Source: CAVSWT01 sp963731745 (GTDB lineage: Bacteria > Bacteroidota > Ignavibacteria > Ignavibacteriales > Ignavibacteriaceae). Taken from it: 64,000 nt of DNA. Positions within the stretch are counted from its first letter, which is position 1, and the number at the start of each line of letters is the position of its first letter. The notes below the pieces were generated by a model. The model had not been told where the DNA came from and did no database searches. It saw nothing but the letters and a program-made list of their open reading frames with translations. Both the position numbers and the translations under genes were made by a program. Shown in pieces: positions 36,167 through 44,061 of the stretch. The stretch spans positions 62,001 to 126,000 of the forward strand of contig CAVSWT010000014.1 in the NCBI GenBank assembly GCA_963731745.1, read 5' to 3'.

Positions 36167-37747
36167 ATGGCTAAAAAGGTAAGTAAAAGCACAAAAAAAT
36201 CTCAATCTTCAGCTGGCAATTCTAAAAAAACTCTTACAAAGAAAACTAAATTGGTAATTCCAGAATCGACCATTTTTCCAATTGATATCTTTAATGAAAT
36301 TGGAGATTGCTTCTATTGGCAGGCAGAATCATATCCTATAAAAAACGTAGTCTATTCGGAAAACATTATGAAAATAACAGGTTATAAGAGTAATGACGCT
36401 GCTAAATTGCCAAATGGACATTTTAACCTTGTTTTAAATAAGCATAAAGAAAATTTAAATAACCAATGGATTGAATTTATCAATAATAAAAGTCTTAATA
36501 GTACTACTCATTTTTATAGTATTACAACAATTGATCAAAAAATAAAATGGGTGAAAGAAAAGGTATTAGTAAAAAGAAATAAAAAAGACGATTCAATTCA
36601 AACAATGCAAGGTATTGTTACTGACATTACAGATGTTAAAAATTCCGAGGAATACTATAACAACAAAATAGCTGAATTGGAGTTGCTTAATGCCTCAAAA
36701 GATAAATTCATTTCAAAACTTTCGCATGATTTGAGATCACCTTATACCAGCATTTTGGGATTTGTAGAAATATTGATGAGCGAACCCGGCTTAAGCAGTA
36801 CCGACAGGCTTGAGTATTTAAATTATATTCATACTTCCGCAGAGAGACAACTGAGGTTTATTAATTGCCTGCTTGATTGGTCGCGCATTAAAACCGGCAG
36901 AATTAGTTACCAACCGCAAAGATTGCGAGCTGTAAATGCCGTTTATAATTGTGTTGCTTCTTTAACACATGAGTCGGTAAGAAAAAATATCGAAATAAAA
37001 GTTAATATTGATGATTCGCTTTTTATTTTAGCAGATGAAAAATTATTTAACCAGGTAATAATTAATTTGGTAAGTAATTCAATAAAATATTCCAACGAAT
37101 ATAAAACAATTGAAATATATGCCGACATATTCAATTACAGCATGGTTGAATTTATTGTTAAAGATGAAGGTATAGGGATTCCTGAAAAGAACAAAGATAA
37201 GATTTTTAATATTGAAGATTTGTTTTCAACTGAGGGCACTAAAGGCGAAAGAGGGACAGGTGCCGGGCTTCCATTGGTAAAGGAAATTGTAAAGAAGCAC
37301 AAAGGAGAGATTTGGTTTTATTCTGAAAAAAATAAGGGCAGCGAATTTCATTTTACAATGCCTTATTCTCACAATTCTATTTTGCTTGTAAGTGCGAATA
37401 AAAAGAAAGATAAGTACATAGAAAATTATATAAGTAATAATTTTAAAGACTTAAAGTTCTCACTCGTAGAAAATGCTTTTGAATGTATTGAATTCATCAC
37501 CAATTCCCCGCCATCTATCATCATCCTTACGGATAGTCTTCCATTAATGAGTAGTTCGTATTTTATAAAATATTTATTAAAAGAAGATCAAAATTTAACC
37601 ATGCATGTCCTTATGATCATTGAAGATTTCACGGAAGAGAATATTGATAAATTCAAGCAGTTGGGAATAAAAAACATCATTCAAAAACCAGTGGATGAAA
37701 CTGCATTGATTAACTGCATCAAGCAATTAACAAATCAAATAGCTTAA
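36167..37747 (+). CDS. PAS histidine kinase with C-terminal pseudo-receiver
   Basis: A soluble 526-residue kinase. A basic Ser/Lys-rich N-terminus (1-30), a PAS domain (about 40-160, with FYWQAESYPIKNVVYSENI), HisKA with SKLSHDLRSPYTSILGF (His near 188), and an ATPase domain with NLVSNSIKY, VKDEGIGIPEKN and GTGAGLPLVKEIV. The last 120 residues have receiver-like order (ILLVSANKKK, IIILTDSLPLMSS, IIQKPVDET) but lack the N-terminal acidic pair. The output partner is not nearby. A TATATTTG element at 36114-36121 could be its promoter -7 box. Confidence 0.85.
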   Translation: MAKKVSKSTKKSQSSAGNSKKTLTKKTKLVIPESTIFPIDIFNEIGDCFYWQAESYPIKNVVYSENIMKITGYKSNDAAKLPNGHFNLVLNKHKENLNNQWIEFINNKSLNSTTHFYSITTIDQKIKWVKEKVLVKRNKKDDSIQTMQGIVTDITDVKNSEEYYNNKIAELELLNASKDKFISKLSHDLRSPYTSILGFVEILMSEPGLSSTDRLEYLNYIHTSAERQLRFINCLLDWSRIKTGRISYQPQRLRAVNAVYNCVASLTHESVRKNIEIKVNIDDSLFILADEKLFNQVIINLVSNSIKYSNEYKTIEIYADIFNYSMVEFIVKDEGIGIPEKNKDKIFNIEDLFSTEGTKGERGTGAGLPLVKEIVKKHKGEIWFYSEKNKGSEFHFTMPYSHNSILLVSANKKKDKYIENYISNNFKDLKFSLVENAFECIEFITNSPPSIIILTDSLPLMSSSYFIKYLLKEDQNLTMHVLMIIEDFTEENIDKFKQLGIKNIIQKPVDETALINCIKQLTNQIA

Positions 37748-37824
37748 TGTATAAAAGCTAATTCAATCTTTATTTTAGTATGATTATATTTCTTTTATTT
37801 GTTAGAAAATTTTAGGAGGAAAAA

Positions 37825-39156
37825 TTGAAACTTGCTGTTATCGGTACCGGGTATGTGGGTTTAGTTACAGGCACTTGCTTTGCAGAAACCGGCAATGATG
37901 TTATATGTGTAGATATCGACGAAGCTAAAGTAAAAAAGTTAAGAAAGGGCATCATCCCAATATTTGAACCTGGGCTGGAACTTCTTTTTGAACGAAACAT
38001 TAAGGACAAAAGATTAACATTTACTACTCATCTTGAAGAGGCAGTTAGAGATGCTAAGGTTATATTTCTAAGTCTGCCTACCCCGCAAGGTGAAGATGGG
38101 AGTGCGGATTTAAAATATGTTTTAGGTGTTGCTGATGATCTGGGAAAATTTTTCAAGGCAGAACCGAATATTGGATTTAAAGTTTTGGTAGATAAAAGTA
38201 CTGTCCCAGTTGGTACGAGTGAAAAAGTAAGAATTGCCGTTAAAAAGAATGCCCCTAACTTTGATTTTGATGTAGCCTCAAATCCTGAATTTTTACGTGA
38301 AGGAATGGCTGTTGAAGATTTTATGAAACCAGAACGAGTTGTGATTGGAACCAGCAATGAAAAAACACAATCTATCTTAGATGAATTATATGAGCCTTTT
38401 GTTAGAAGCGGAAATCCTATTTATTTCATGGATGAAAAATCAGCAGAAATGACTAAATACGCAGCAAATTCTTTTCTTGCAACAAAAATTTCATTTATGA
38501 ATGAGATTGCCAATCTATGCGAGTTAACGGGTGCAGAAGTAGATAAAGTTAGAGTTGCAATTGGCGCTGATTCAAGAATAGGAAAAAGGTTTCTATTTCC
38601 TGGAATTGGTTATGGCGGGTCATGCTTCCCTAAAGATGTAATTGCATTAATAAATACAGCAAATGAAAAAAATTATGATTTTAAAATTTTGAAATCAGTT
38701 TATGATGTAAATAAAAAACAAATTCAGGTATTTTTTAGTAAAATTAAAAACCATTTTAATGATAATCTTAAAGGCAAAAAATTTGCTGTATGGGGCCTTG
38801 CTTTTAAACCTAATACTGATGACGTACGTGAAGCTCCTTCCATCACATTAATAAATATGCTGTTAGACAATGGTTCTGCTGTTTCGGCTTATGATCCAGA
38901 AGCTATCGAAACCACCAAAGCTGTGATTGGTAATAAAATTGAGTATGCTAAACAATCATACGATACATTGATTGATTCCGATGCATTAATAATTTTAACT
39001 GAATGGAATGAATTTAGAAATCCGGACTTCAAAAAAATAAAAGAAAGTTTAAAATCACCCATAATATTTGACGGCAGAAATTTATATGATTCTGAAAAAA
39101 TGGATGAATTGAAATTTTCATATTATTCGGTAGGAAGAAAGTCAATTGTTCAATAA
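37825..39156 (+). CDS. ugd: UDP-glucose 6-dehydrogenase
   Basis: 443 residues; oxidises UDP-glucose to UDP-glucuronate with two NAD+, supplying precursors for extracellular polysaccharide. N-terminal NAD-binding motif GTGYVGLVTGTCFAE, substrate-contact STVPVGTSEKVR and NPEFLREGMAVEDF, catalytic Cys267 in GYGGSCFPKD, and C-terminal FAVWGLAFKPNTDDVREAPS. Length is normal. It starts at TTG with a very strong AGGAGGA site. It is followed 38 bases later by a NusG paralogue, a pairing typical of polysaccharide loci, though no glycosyltransferases follow here. Confidence 0.96.
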   Translation: MKLAVIGTGYVGLVTGTCFAETGNDVICVDIDEAKVKKLRKGIIPIFEPGLELLFERNIKDKRLTFTTHLEEAVRDAKVIFLSLPTPQGEDGSADLKYVLGVADDLGKFFKAEPNIGFKVLVDKSTVPVGTSEKVRIAVKKNAPNFDFDVASNPEFLREGMAVEDFMKPERVVIGTSNEKTQSILDELYEPFVRSGNPIYFMDEKSAEMTKYAANSFLATKISFMNEIANLCELTGAEVDKVRVAIGADSRIGKRFLFPGIGYGGSCFPKDVIALINTANEKNYDFKILKSVYDVNKKQIQVFFSKIKNHFNDNLKGKKFAVWGLAFKPNTDDVREAPSITLINMLLDNGSAVSAYDPEAIETTKAVIGNKIEYAKQSYDTLIDSDALIILTEWNEFRNPDFKKIKESLKSPIIFDGRNLYDSEKMDELKFSYYSVGRKSIVQ

Positions 39157-39194
39157 AATTTTTTGCAGCCTAAAAGCATGTGGAGTAAGTGTTA

Positions 39195-39737
39195 ATGTTA
39201 TTGACTAGTACAAATGATTTTGAAAAGATGAATACAGTAGAGAAATCCTGGTTTGCTTTATATACAAAACCCCGCAGTGAATTTAAAGCAGCGGAGCAAA
39301 TTAAATCTGTTGAAGTTGAGTATTACCTCCCAACAATCACTAAGGTGAAACAGTGGAGTGATAGGAAGAAAAAAATAACTGAGCCTGTAATACGCGGATA
39401 TATTTTTATTTATGCTGATGAAAAACAAAGATTGGTTACATTGGAACAGCAATCTGTTGTTAGATGCGTATTTGAAGCTGGCCGGCCAGCTAAAATTCCA
39501 TCTTGGCAAATGGAAAACTTAATGAAAATGATGAAAACGGATTCTGAATTTTTTGTTCATGAAGGAATTACCAAAGGTACAAAAGTAAGAATGATTAACG
39601 GTCCGTTTGAAGGGATCGTAGGAACTGTACAGGAATTTGATGAAGGAAAATCAATCGCGGTTAGTATCGATCTTTTAAATCGCTCAATTATTGCACGCCT
39701 TCCTGCTGAAAGCAGTTTTGAAATTATAAAGAAATAG
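39195..39737 (+). CDS. NusG-paralogue transcription antiterminator (UpxY/RfaH-like)
   Basis: 180 residues. An NGN domain (about 12-110) with SWFALYTKPRSEFKAAEQI, YYLPTITKVKQWSDRKKKI and VIRGYIFIYAD, and a C-terminal KOW domain with GTKVRMINGPFEGIVGTVQEF. This is the layout of specialised NusG paralogues that bind RNA polymerase and help read long surface-polysaccharide operons, rather than housekeeping NusG. ATG 39195 has GGAG nine bases upstream and is preferred; GTG 39189 and ATG 39228 are alternatives. Follows ugd. Confidence 0.88.
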   Translation: MLLTSTNDFEKMNTVEKSWFALYTKPRSEFKAAEQIKSVEVEYYLPTITKVKQWSDRKKKITEPVIRGYIFIYADEKQRLVTLEQQSVVRCVFEAGRPAKIPSWQMENLMKMMKTDSEFFVHEGITKGTKVRMINGPFEGIVGTVQEFDEGKSIAVSIDLLNRSIIARLPAESSFEIIKK

Positions 39738-39821
39738 TAAAATCCACATTTGTTTTTAATGTATCATTACACTTTTTTCAATTCATTTACTTAATTTTGA
39801 ATTATTCAATTAATTCAACCT

Positions 39822-40817
39822 ATGCTTAATCAAAAAGAAATAACAAAATTAATTAAAAACGATTCAGTCGATAATTATCTTCTTGTAAGGAAAGCGGATT
39901 TACGTTTAACAAAATCCAACAAAGAATATTTATCGCTTGAGCTTGGCGATGTTTCGGGCACCATGAATAGCAATGTGTGGGACAATGTTGATTCAATTTT
40001 TTCTATTATAAAATCAGGAGATGTGGTAAAAGTAAAAGGCAGCATTGAAGAATTTCAGGGCAATCTGCAAATTAGAATTTCTTCTATAAAGATTATTGAT
40101 GAAAGTGATGGGATTTCGCCTACTGATTTTCTACCGCATTCAAAGCGTGATATAGCTGTAATGAAAAAAGAATTTGAAGATAGATTAAATAAAATTTCAA
40201 ATGTTAATTTAAAATCTCTACTTAAATTAATTTTTACTGAGGATAATTTTGAAAAGTATTCAAAAGTTCCTGCCGGAAAATCATGGCATCATTCTTACGT
40301 TCACGGCCTGCTTGAACATACTTTGGAAATAATTAAAATATGTGATTTAATGTGTGATATTCACCCTGAAATAAATCGTGACCTTCTCATAAGCGGAGCA
40401 ATGATGCACGACTTCGGTAAAACAGAAGAATTGAATTTTGAAAAAAATTTTGATTATACAGATAAAGGAAAATTATTGGGCCACATAGTTATTTCTGCAA
40501 TGCTGGTAAATGAAAAAGCAAAAGAAATAAAAGATTTTCCGGAAGAATTAAAAAATTGTCTTATTCACATTATTCTAAGTCATCAAGGTAAGCTTGAATA
40601 TGCTTCCCCCGTTGTTCCTAAAACATTGGAAGCAATTACTCTTTATCAGGCTGATGAATTAAGTGCGAAAGTTAATGCTTATAAAAATGCTTTAGCAACT
40701 GATGCAAGAGGAGACAGCAGGTGGACCAAATACATCTCTCTAATATCAACCGAATTATATAATCACGGTTTAACACCTGAAGCAGAGGAAGAGATAAACA
40801 AAACGTTATTTGATTAA
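39822..40817 (+). CDS. OB-fold/HD-domain protein, YhaM-like 3'-5' exoribonuclease
   Basis: 331 residues. An N-terminal OB-fold (about 15-100: YLLVRKADLRLTKSNKEYLSLELGD, VKVKGSIEEFQGNLQIRI) is followed by an HD domain with WHHSYVHGLLEHTLEI, the HD pair in MMHDFGKTEEL and the later HIILSHQGKLEY. This is the architecture of YhaM/CBF1, which degrade RNA or single-stranded DNA from the 3' end. All metal-ligand positions look present. A TAATTTTG sequence at 39792-39799 could be its -7 element. Confidence 0.88.
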   Translation: MLNQKEITKLIKNDSVDNYLLVRKADLRLTKSNKEYLSLELGDVSGTMNSNVWDNVDSIFSIIKSGDVVKVKGSIEEFQGNLQIRISSIKIIDESDGISPTDFLPHSKRDIAVMKKEFEDRLNKISNVNLKSLLKLIFTEDNFEKYSKVPAGKSWHHSYVHGLLEHTLEIIKICDLMCDIHPEINRDLLISGAMMHDFGKTEELNFEKNFDYTDKGKLLGHIVISAMLVNEKAKEIKDFPEELKNCLIHIILSHQGKLEYASPVVPKTLEAITLYQADELSAKVNAYKNALATDARGDSRWTKYISLISTELYNHGLTPEAEEEINKTLFD

Positions 40818-40837
40818 TTTTATTTTAGGAATTAAAA

Positions 40838-41626
40838 ATGAAATCACAAGTGCTTAAACTTAGCATGTTCATTTTCATTATTTCAGTTTCATTCTTCAAT
40901 AATATATTTGCTCAATCGGCTGAACAAATTATAACTGACGGGGACTCATTAGTAAGTATATTTGACAATCAAAGTGCTTTACAAAAGTATTTACAAGCTG
41001 ACAAAATAAAGCCCAATAACTGGAATGTTTACTGGCGATTAAGTAAGGCGTATGTTGACATTGCCGACGAAATGCCAAACAATAATAGTGATGAAGAAGA
41101 TGCTCAGCTTGCAAAATATCAAACCGCATATGATTATGCTGATAAGGCTGTAAAACTCGCTCCGACTCAATCGATAACTTATCTACGCAGGGCAATTGCA
41201 AATGGAAAAATAGCTTTATTTAAAGGTGTGTTTTCAGTGGCAGGAGTGGTAAACAAAGTTAAAGAAGATTGTGAAAAAGCTATTAAACTTGGTAATGGAG
41301 GAAATTATTTTCAATCATTGTCGCACTATGTTTTAGGAAGAACTCATGCAAAGGTAAGTGAGAAATGGGCACCAGCTAGATCTGTATTGGGTCTTGGGTG
41401 GGGTGATATTGACACTGCAATCGTTGAATATAATAGGGCAATTAAGCTTAAACCAAATTTTAGAATGTTTTATCTTGATCTCGCAAAAGCATATATAAGA
41501 GAAGATGAATATTCTAAGGCAAGAGAAGCATTAAAGAATGTTATGGATAGTCCCAAAGAAGAAAAAAGTGATGATGATTATCTTGCGGAAGCAAAAAATT
41601 TAATGGAAGCGATTAAGAATGAATGA
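40838..41626 (+). CDS. Exported TPR protein
   Basis: 262 residues with a signal peptide (cleavage near IFAQS) and at least three tetratricopeptide-like helix pairs (NWNVYWRLSKAYVDIADEM, YADKAVKLAPTQSITYLRRA, MFYLDLAKAYIREDEYSKAREALKNV). TPRs mediate protein contacts; the periplasmic partner is unknown. It lies 20 bases after the YhaM-like gene with its own AGGAA site, so co-transcription is likely. Confidence 0.75.
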   Translation: MKSQVLKLSMFIFIISVSFFNNIFAQSAEQIITDGDSLVSIFDNQSALQKYLQADKIKPNNWNVYWRLSKAYVDIADEMPNNNSDEEDAQLAKYQTAYDYADKAVKLAPTQSITYLRRAIANGKIALFKGVFSVAGVVNKVKEDCEKAIKLGNGGNYFQSLSHYVLGRTHAKVSEKWAPARSVLGLGWGDIDTAIVEYNRAIKLKPNFRMFYLDLAKAYIREDEYSKAREALKNVMDSPKEEKSDDDYLAEAKNLMEAIKNE

Positions 41627-41686
41627 CTTGTTAAATTTTATTCGCCCAACTTTAAAATGCTTAAAAAATGATGACTATGTGAATCT

Positions 41687-42409
41687 ATGGAAGAACTACT
41701 AGAGAAGTTAAGAAAAGCAAAGTCAATAGTTTTTTTTACTGGCGCAGGAGTTTCAGCAGAAAGCGGCATCCCAACTTTTAGAGGGAAGGATGGCATATGG
41801 AACAAGCTAAAACCTGAAGAGCTTGCAAGCTTTGATGCTTTTTTAAAAAACCCGGAAATGGTTTGGGAATGGTATAATCATAGAAGAAAAATTATTCATG
41901 AATCCCAACCAAACCAAGGCCATTTGGCGATGTCTGAATTTCAAAATCTTTTTCCACATGTTACTGTAATCACGCAAAATATTGATAATCTTCATCGACG
42001 TGCCGGCAGCAAAGTTATATATGAACTTCACGGAAATATCGAAAGAAATTATTGTATCAAATGCTCTAAGCAATTTAATGGGGAACTGGATTTTGCTGAT
42101 AAAGCGCCGATCTGTTCTTGCGGCGGTTTAATTCGTCCGGATGTTGTCTGGTTCGGAGAATATCTTCCTGAATCAGAATTTCTTTCTTCCGAAAAAGCAG
42201 CGATGAAGGCAGATATATTTTTTGTAGTGGGAACAAGTGGAATTGTTTATCCTGCAGCAGGAATTATCTTTACTGCAAAAAAGTCAGGCGCATACATTGT
42301 TGAAATTAATATTGAGGAAACTGAAATAACAAGATATGCTGATAAATCCTTCTTTGGTGAAGCTGGAAAAATCTTACCCCAAATCCTTCAAAAATTTGAC
42401 AAAAACTAA
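41687..42409 (+). CDS. cobB: Sirtuin NAD-dependent protein deacylase (CobB/SIRT5-like)
   Basis: 240 residues, the normal length. NAD-binding FFTGAGVSAESGIPTFR, catalytic ITQNIDNLHRRAG and ELHGN (His), a zinc site with CIKC and CSC-G (four cysteines), then RPDVVWFGEYLPE and VVGTSGIVYPAAG. Class III sirtuins have Tyr and Arg about three residues apart in the helix after the cofactor loop; here WYNHRRKII supplies both, so removal of succinyl/malonyl groups is likely in addition to acetyl. No clear ribosome site is seen. Confidence 0.93.
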   Translation: MEELLEKLRKAKSIVFFTGAGVSAESGIPTFRGKDGIWNKLKPEELASFDAFLKNPEMVWEWYNHRRKIIHESQPNQGHLAMSEFQNLFPHVTVITQNIDNLHRRAGSKVIYELHGNIERNYCIKCSKQFNGELDFADKAPICSCGGLIRPDVVWFGEYLPESEFLSSEKAAMKADIFFVVGTSGIVYPAAGIIFTAKKSGAYIVEINIEETEITRYADKSFFGEAGKILPQILQKFDKN

Positions 42410-42505
42410 TAATCACTTCGATATTCTAATTATCTTTTTACTGATTGTTAAATAATTATTTGCTAATTTTAACAAAGTAATTTTTAACTAATATCGGGGA
42501 ATTTT

Positions 42506-43834
42506 ATGCCTACCAAAATAAAAGATGAAAGCATCGTTGAATCAGTTGACGATACGAAGTATTCAATGCAAACCCATATGATCTATGGAAAAAATGAATC
42601 AAAAAAATGGGACTATTCTCACCATGTGGTCGCTCCACTCTCATCCTCTGTTATTTTCAGATTAGATTCTGTTGAAAGAGGAGCAGAAGGCTTTAAGGAT
42701 TTTGCCAATAATAATATGCTTGGTGAAAAATCAGTTCCAATTTATATTTACGATCGGCTTGGCGAGCCCAATAAAGATTTGCTGGAAGAAAATCTTGCTT
42801 ATGTTGAAAAAGGTGAAATGGCAGTAACATTTGCAACCGGCATGGGTGCAATTGCCGGTATCCTTGGGGTTCTAACAAAAACAGGCGATGAAATAATAGC
42901 ACATACTACCCTGTATGGCTGTACGTTTTCTTTGCTACAAAATTGGTATCCTCGTTATCAAATCAAATATACTCCAATTGACCTCACTAATGTTGAAAAT
43001 TTAATTAACAATATTACTGAGCAAACAAAAGTTGTTTATTTTGAGTCCCCCTCAAATCCAAATCTTGACATAATTGATATTGGAAGTATCAGAAAAATTG
43101 TTGATGAAGTAAATAAAAATAGGGACGAAAGTAATAAAATATATATCGTGGTTGATAACACTTTTGCAACACCATACTGCCAGCGACCCATAGAACTTGG
43201 TGCAGATTTCTCTGTTAATTCATTAACAAAAGGAATTGGCGGATTCGGAACTGATATGGGAGGTGTTGTAATAGGACCTGAAAAATTTCATGATCTAGTT
43301 TTATTAATGAGAAAAGACTTTGGCGCTGCGTTAAATACAAAAGCCGCTTGGACCGTTTTAACATACGGCCTCCCTACTCTGCATTTGCGAATAAGCCAGC
43401 AAATTAAAACCGCAACCAGAATTGCAGAATATTTGAATAGCCATCCCAAGGTTGAGTTTGTAAATTATCCAGGCTTGCCAAGTTATAAATTTTACGAGTT
43501 AGCTAAAAAACAAATGACTGATTTTAACGGTAACTTTGCTCCAGGCAGTTTAAACTATTTTGTATTAAAGGGAAAAGATGGTTTTGAACAAAAGGAAAAT
43601 GGAAGGCGATTAATGAATTACGCGGCAAAAAATGCCTATACTATGACCCTCGCTGTTAGTCTTGGCCATACTCGAACATTAATCGAGCATCCTGCTTCGA
43701 TGACGCATTCCATGATTCCACCAGATAAATTAATTGAATTTGGTATTAATCCTGGCGGGATTAGAATCGCCGCTGGATTAGAAAAAGCAGAAGATATTTT
43801 GATGGATCTTGATAAATGTTTGGAAATAATCTAA
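42506..43834 (+). CDS. Cys/Met-metabolism PLP enzyme (cystathionine/O-acylhomoserine/methionine lyase family)
   Basis: 442 residues, PLP fold type I. The Schiff-base lysine is Lys242 in NSLTKGIGGFG; other marks are FATGMGAIAGIL, HTTLYGCTFSLL (Tyr stacking on PLP), VDNTFATPYCQRP and the late NPGGIRIAAGLEKAEDIL. The family covers methionine gamma-lyase, O-acetylhomoserine sulfhydrylase and cystathionine gamma-synthase. The reaction cannot be fixed from sequence. The HTTLYGCTF cysteine resembles the lyase position, giving a slight lean to methionine gamma-lyase. Ribosome site GGGGAA. A long inverted repeat lies 49 bases after the stop. Confidence 0.88.
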   Translation: MPTKIKDESIVESVDDTKYSMQTHMIYGKNESKKWDYSHHVVAPLSSSVIFRLDSVERGAEGFKDFANNNMLGEKSVPIYIYDRLGEPNKDLLEENLAYVEKGEMAVTFATGMGAIAGILGVLTKTGDEIIAHTTLYGCTFSLLQNWYPRYQIKYTPIDLTNVENLINNITEQTKVVYFESPSNPNLDIIDIGSIRKIVDEVNKNRDESNKIYIVVDNTFATPYCQRPIELGADFSVNSLTKGIGGFGTDMGGVVIGPEKFHDLVLLMRKDFGAALNTKAAWTVLTYGLPTLHLRISQQIKTATRIAEYLNSHPKVEFVNYPGLPSYKFYELAKKQMTDFNGNFAPGSLNYFVLKGKDGFEQKENGRRLMNYAAKNAYTMTLAVSLGHTRTLIEHPASMTHSMIPPDKLIEFGINPGGIRIAAGLEKAEDILMDLDKCLEII

Positions 43835-43882
43835 TTATAATTTAAAGTCATTCAATCAAGATGTAATAGGTTGTTTTCTTTT

Positions 43883-43941
43883 TTCTGAGCTTATCAGGGT
43901 TTACATAAAATTCTAGATGTAAATTTTGGGTAAGCTCAGAA
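43883..43941. repeat. 59-bp near-perfect inverted repeat
   Basis: TTCTGAGCTTA (43883-43893) is the exact complement of TAAGCTCAGAA (43931-43941), and inside it TTTACAT (43900-43906) pairs with ATGTAAA (43917-43923). A T-rich tract lies on the left but none directly on the right, so it would terminate poorly for the PLP-enzyme gene on its left. It could be a small non-autonomous mobile repeat or an RNA-stabilising hairpin. Confidence 0.7.
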
Positions 43942-44061
43942 TAACAATTCTCTGATAGTTAACTTCTAGTATTATTGTTTGTTGAAAATATTGAACCAAG
44001 CTATGCTAAATAATATTCTTCAAATCAATTACTTTTCTTTAATTAAAAGCCAACACAAAAT

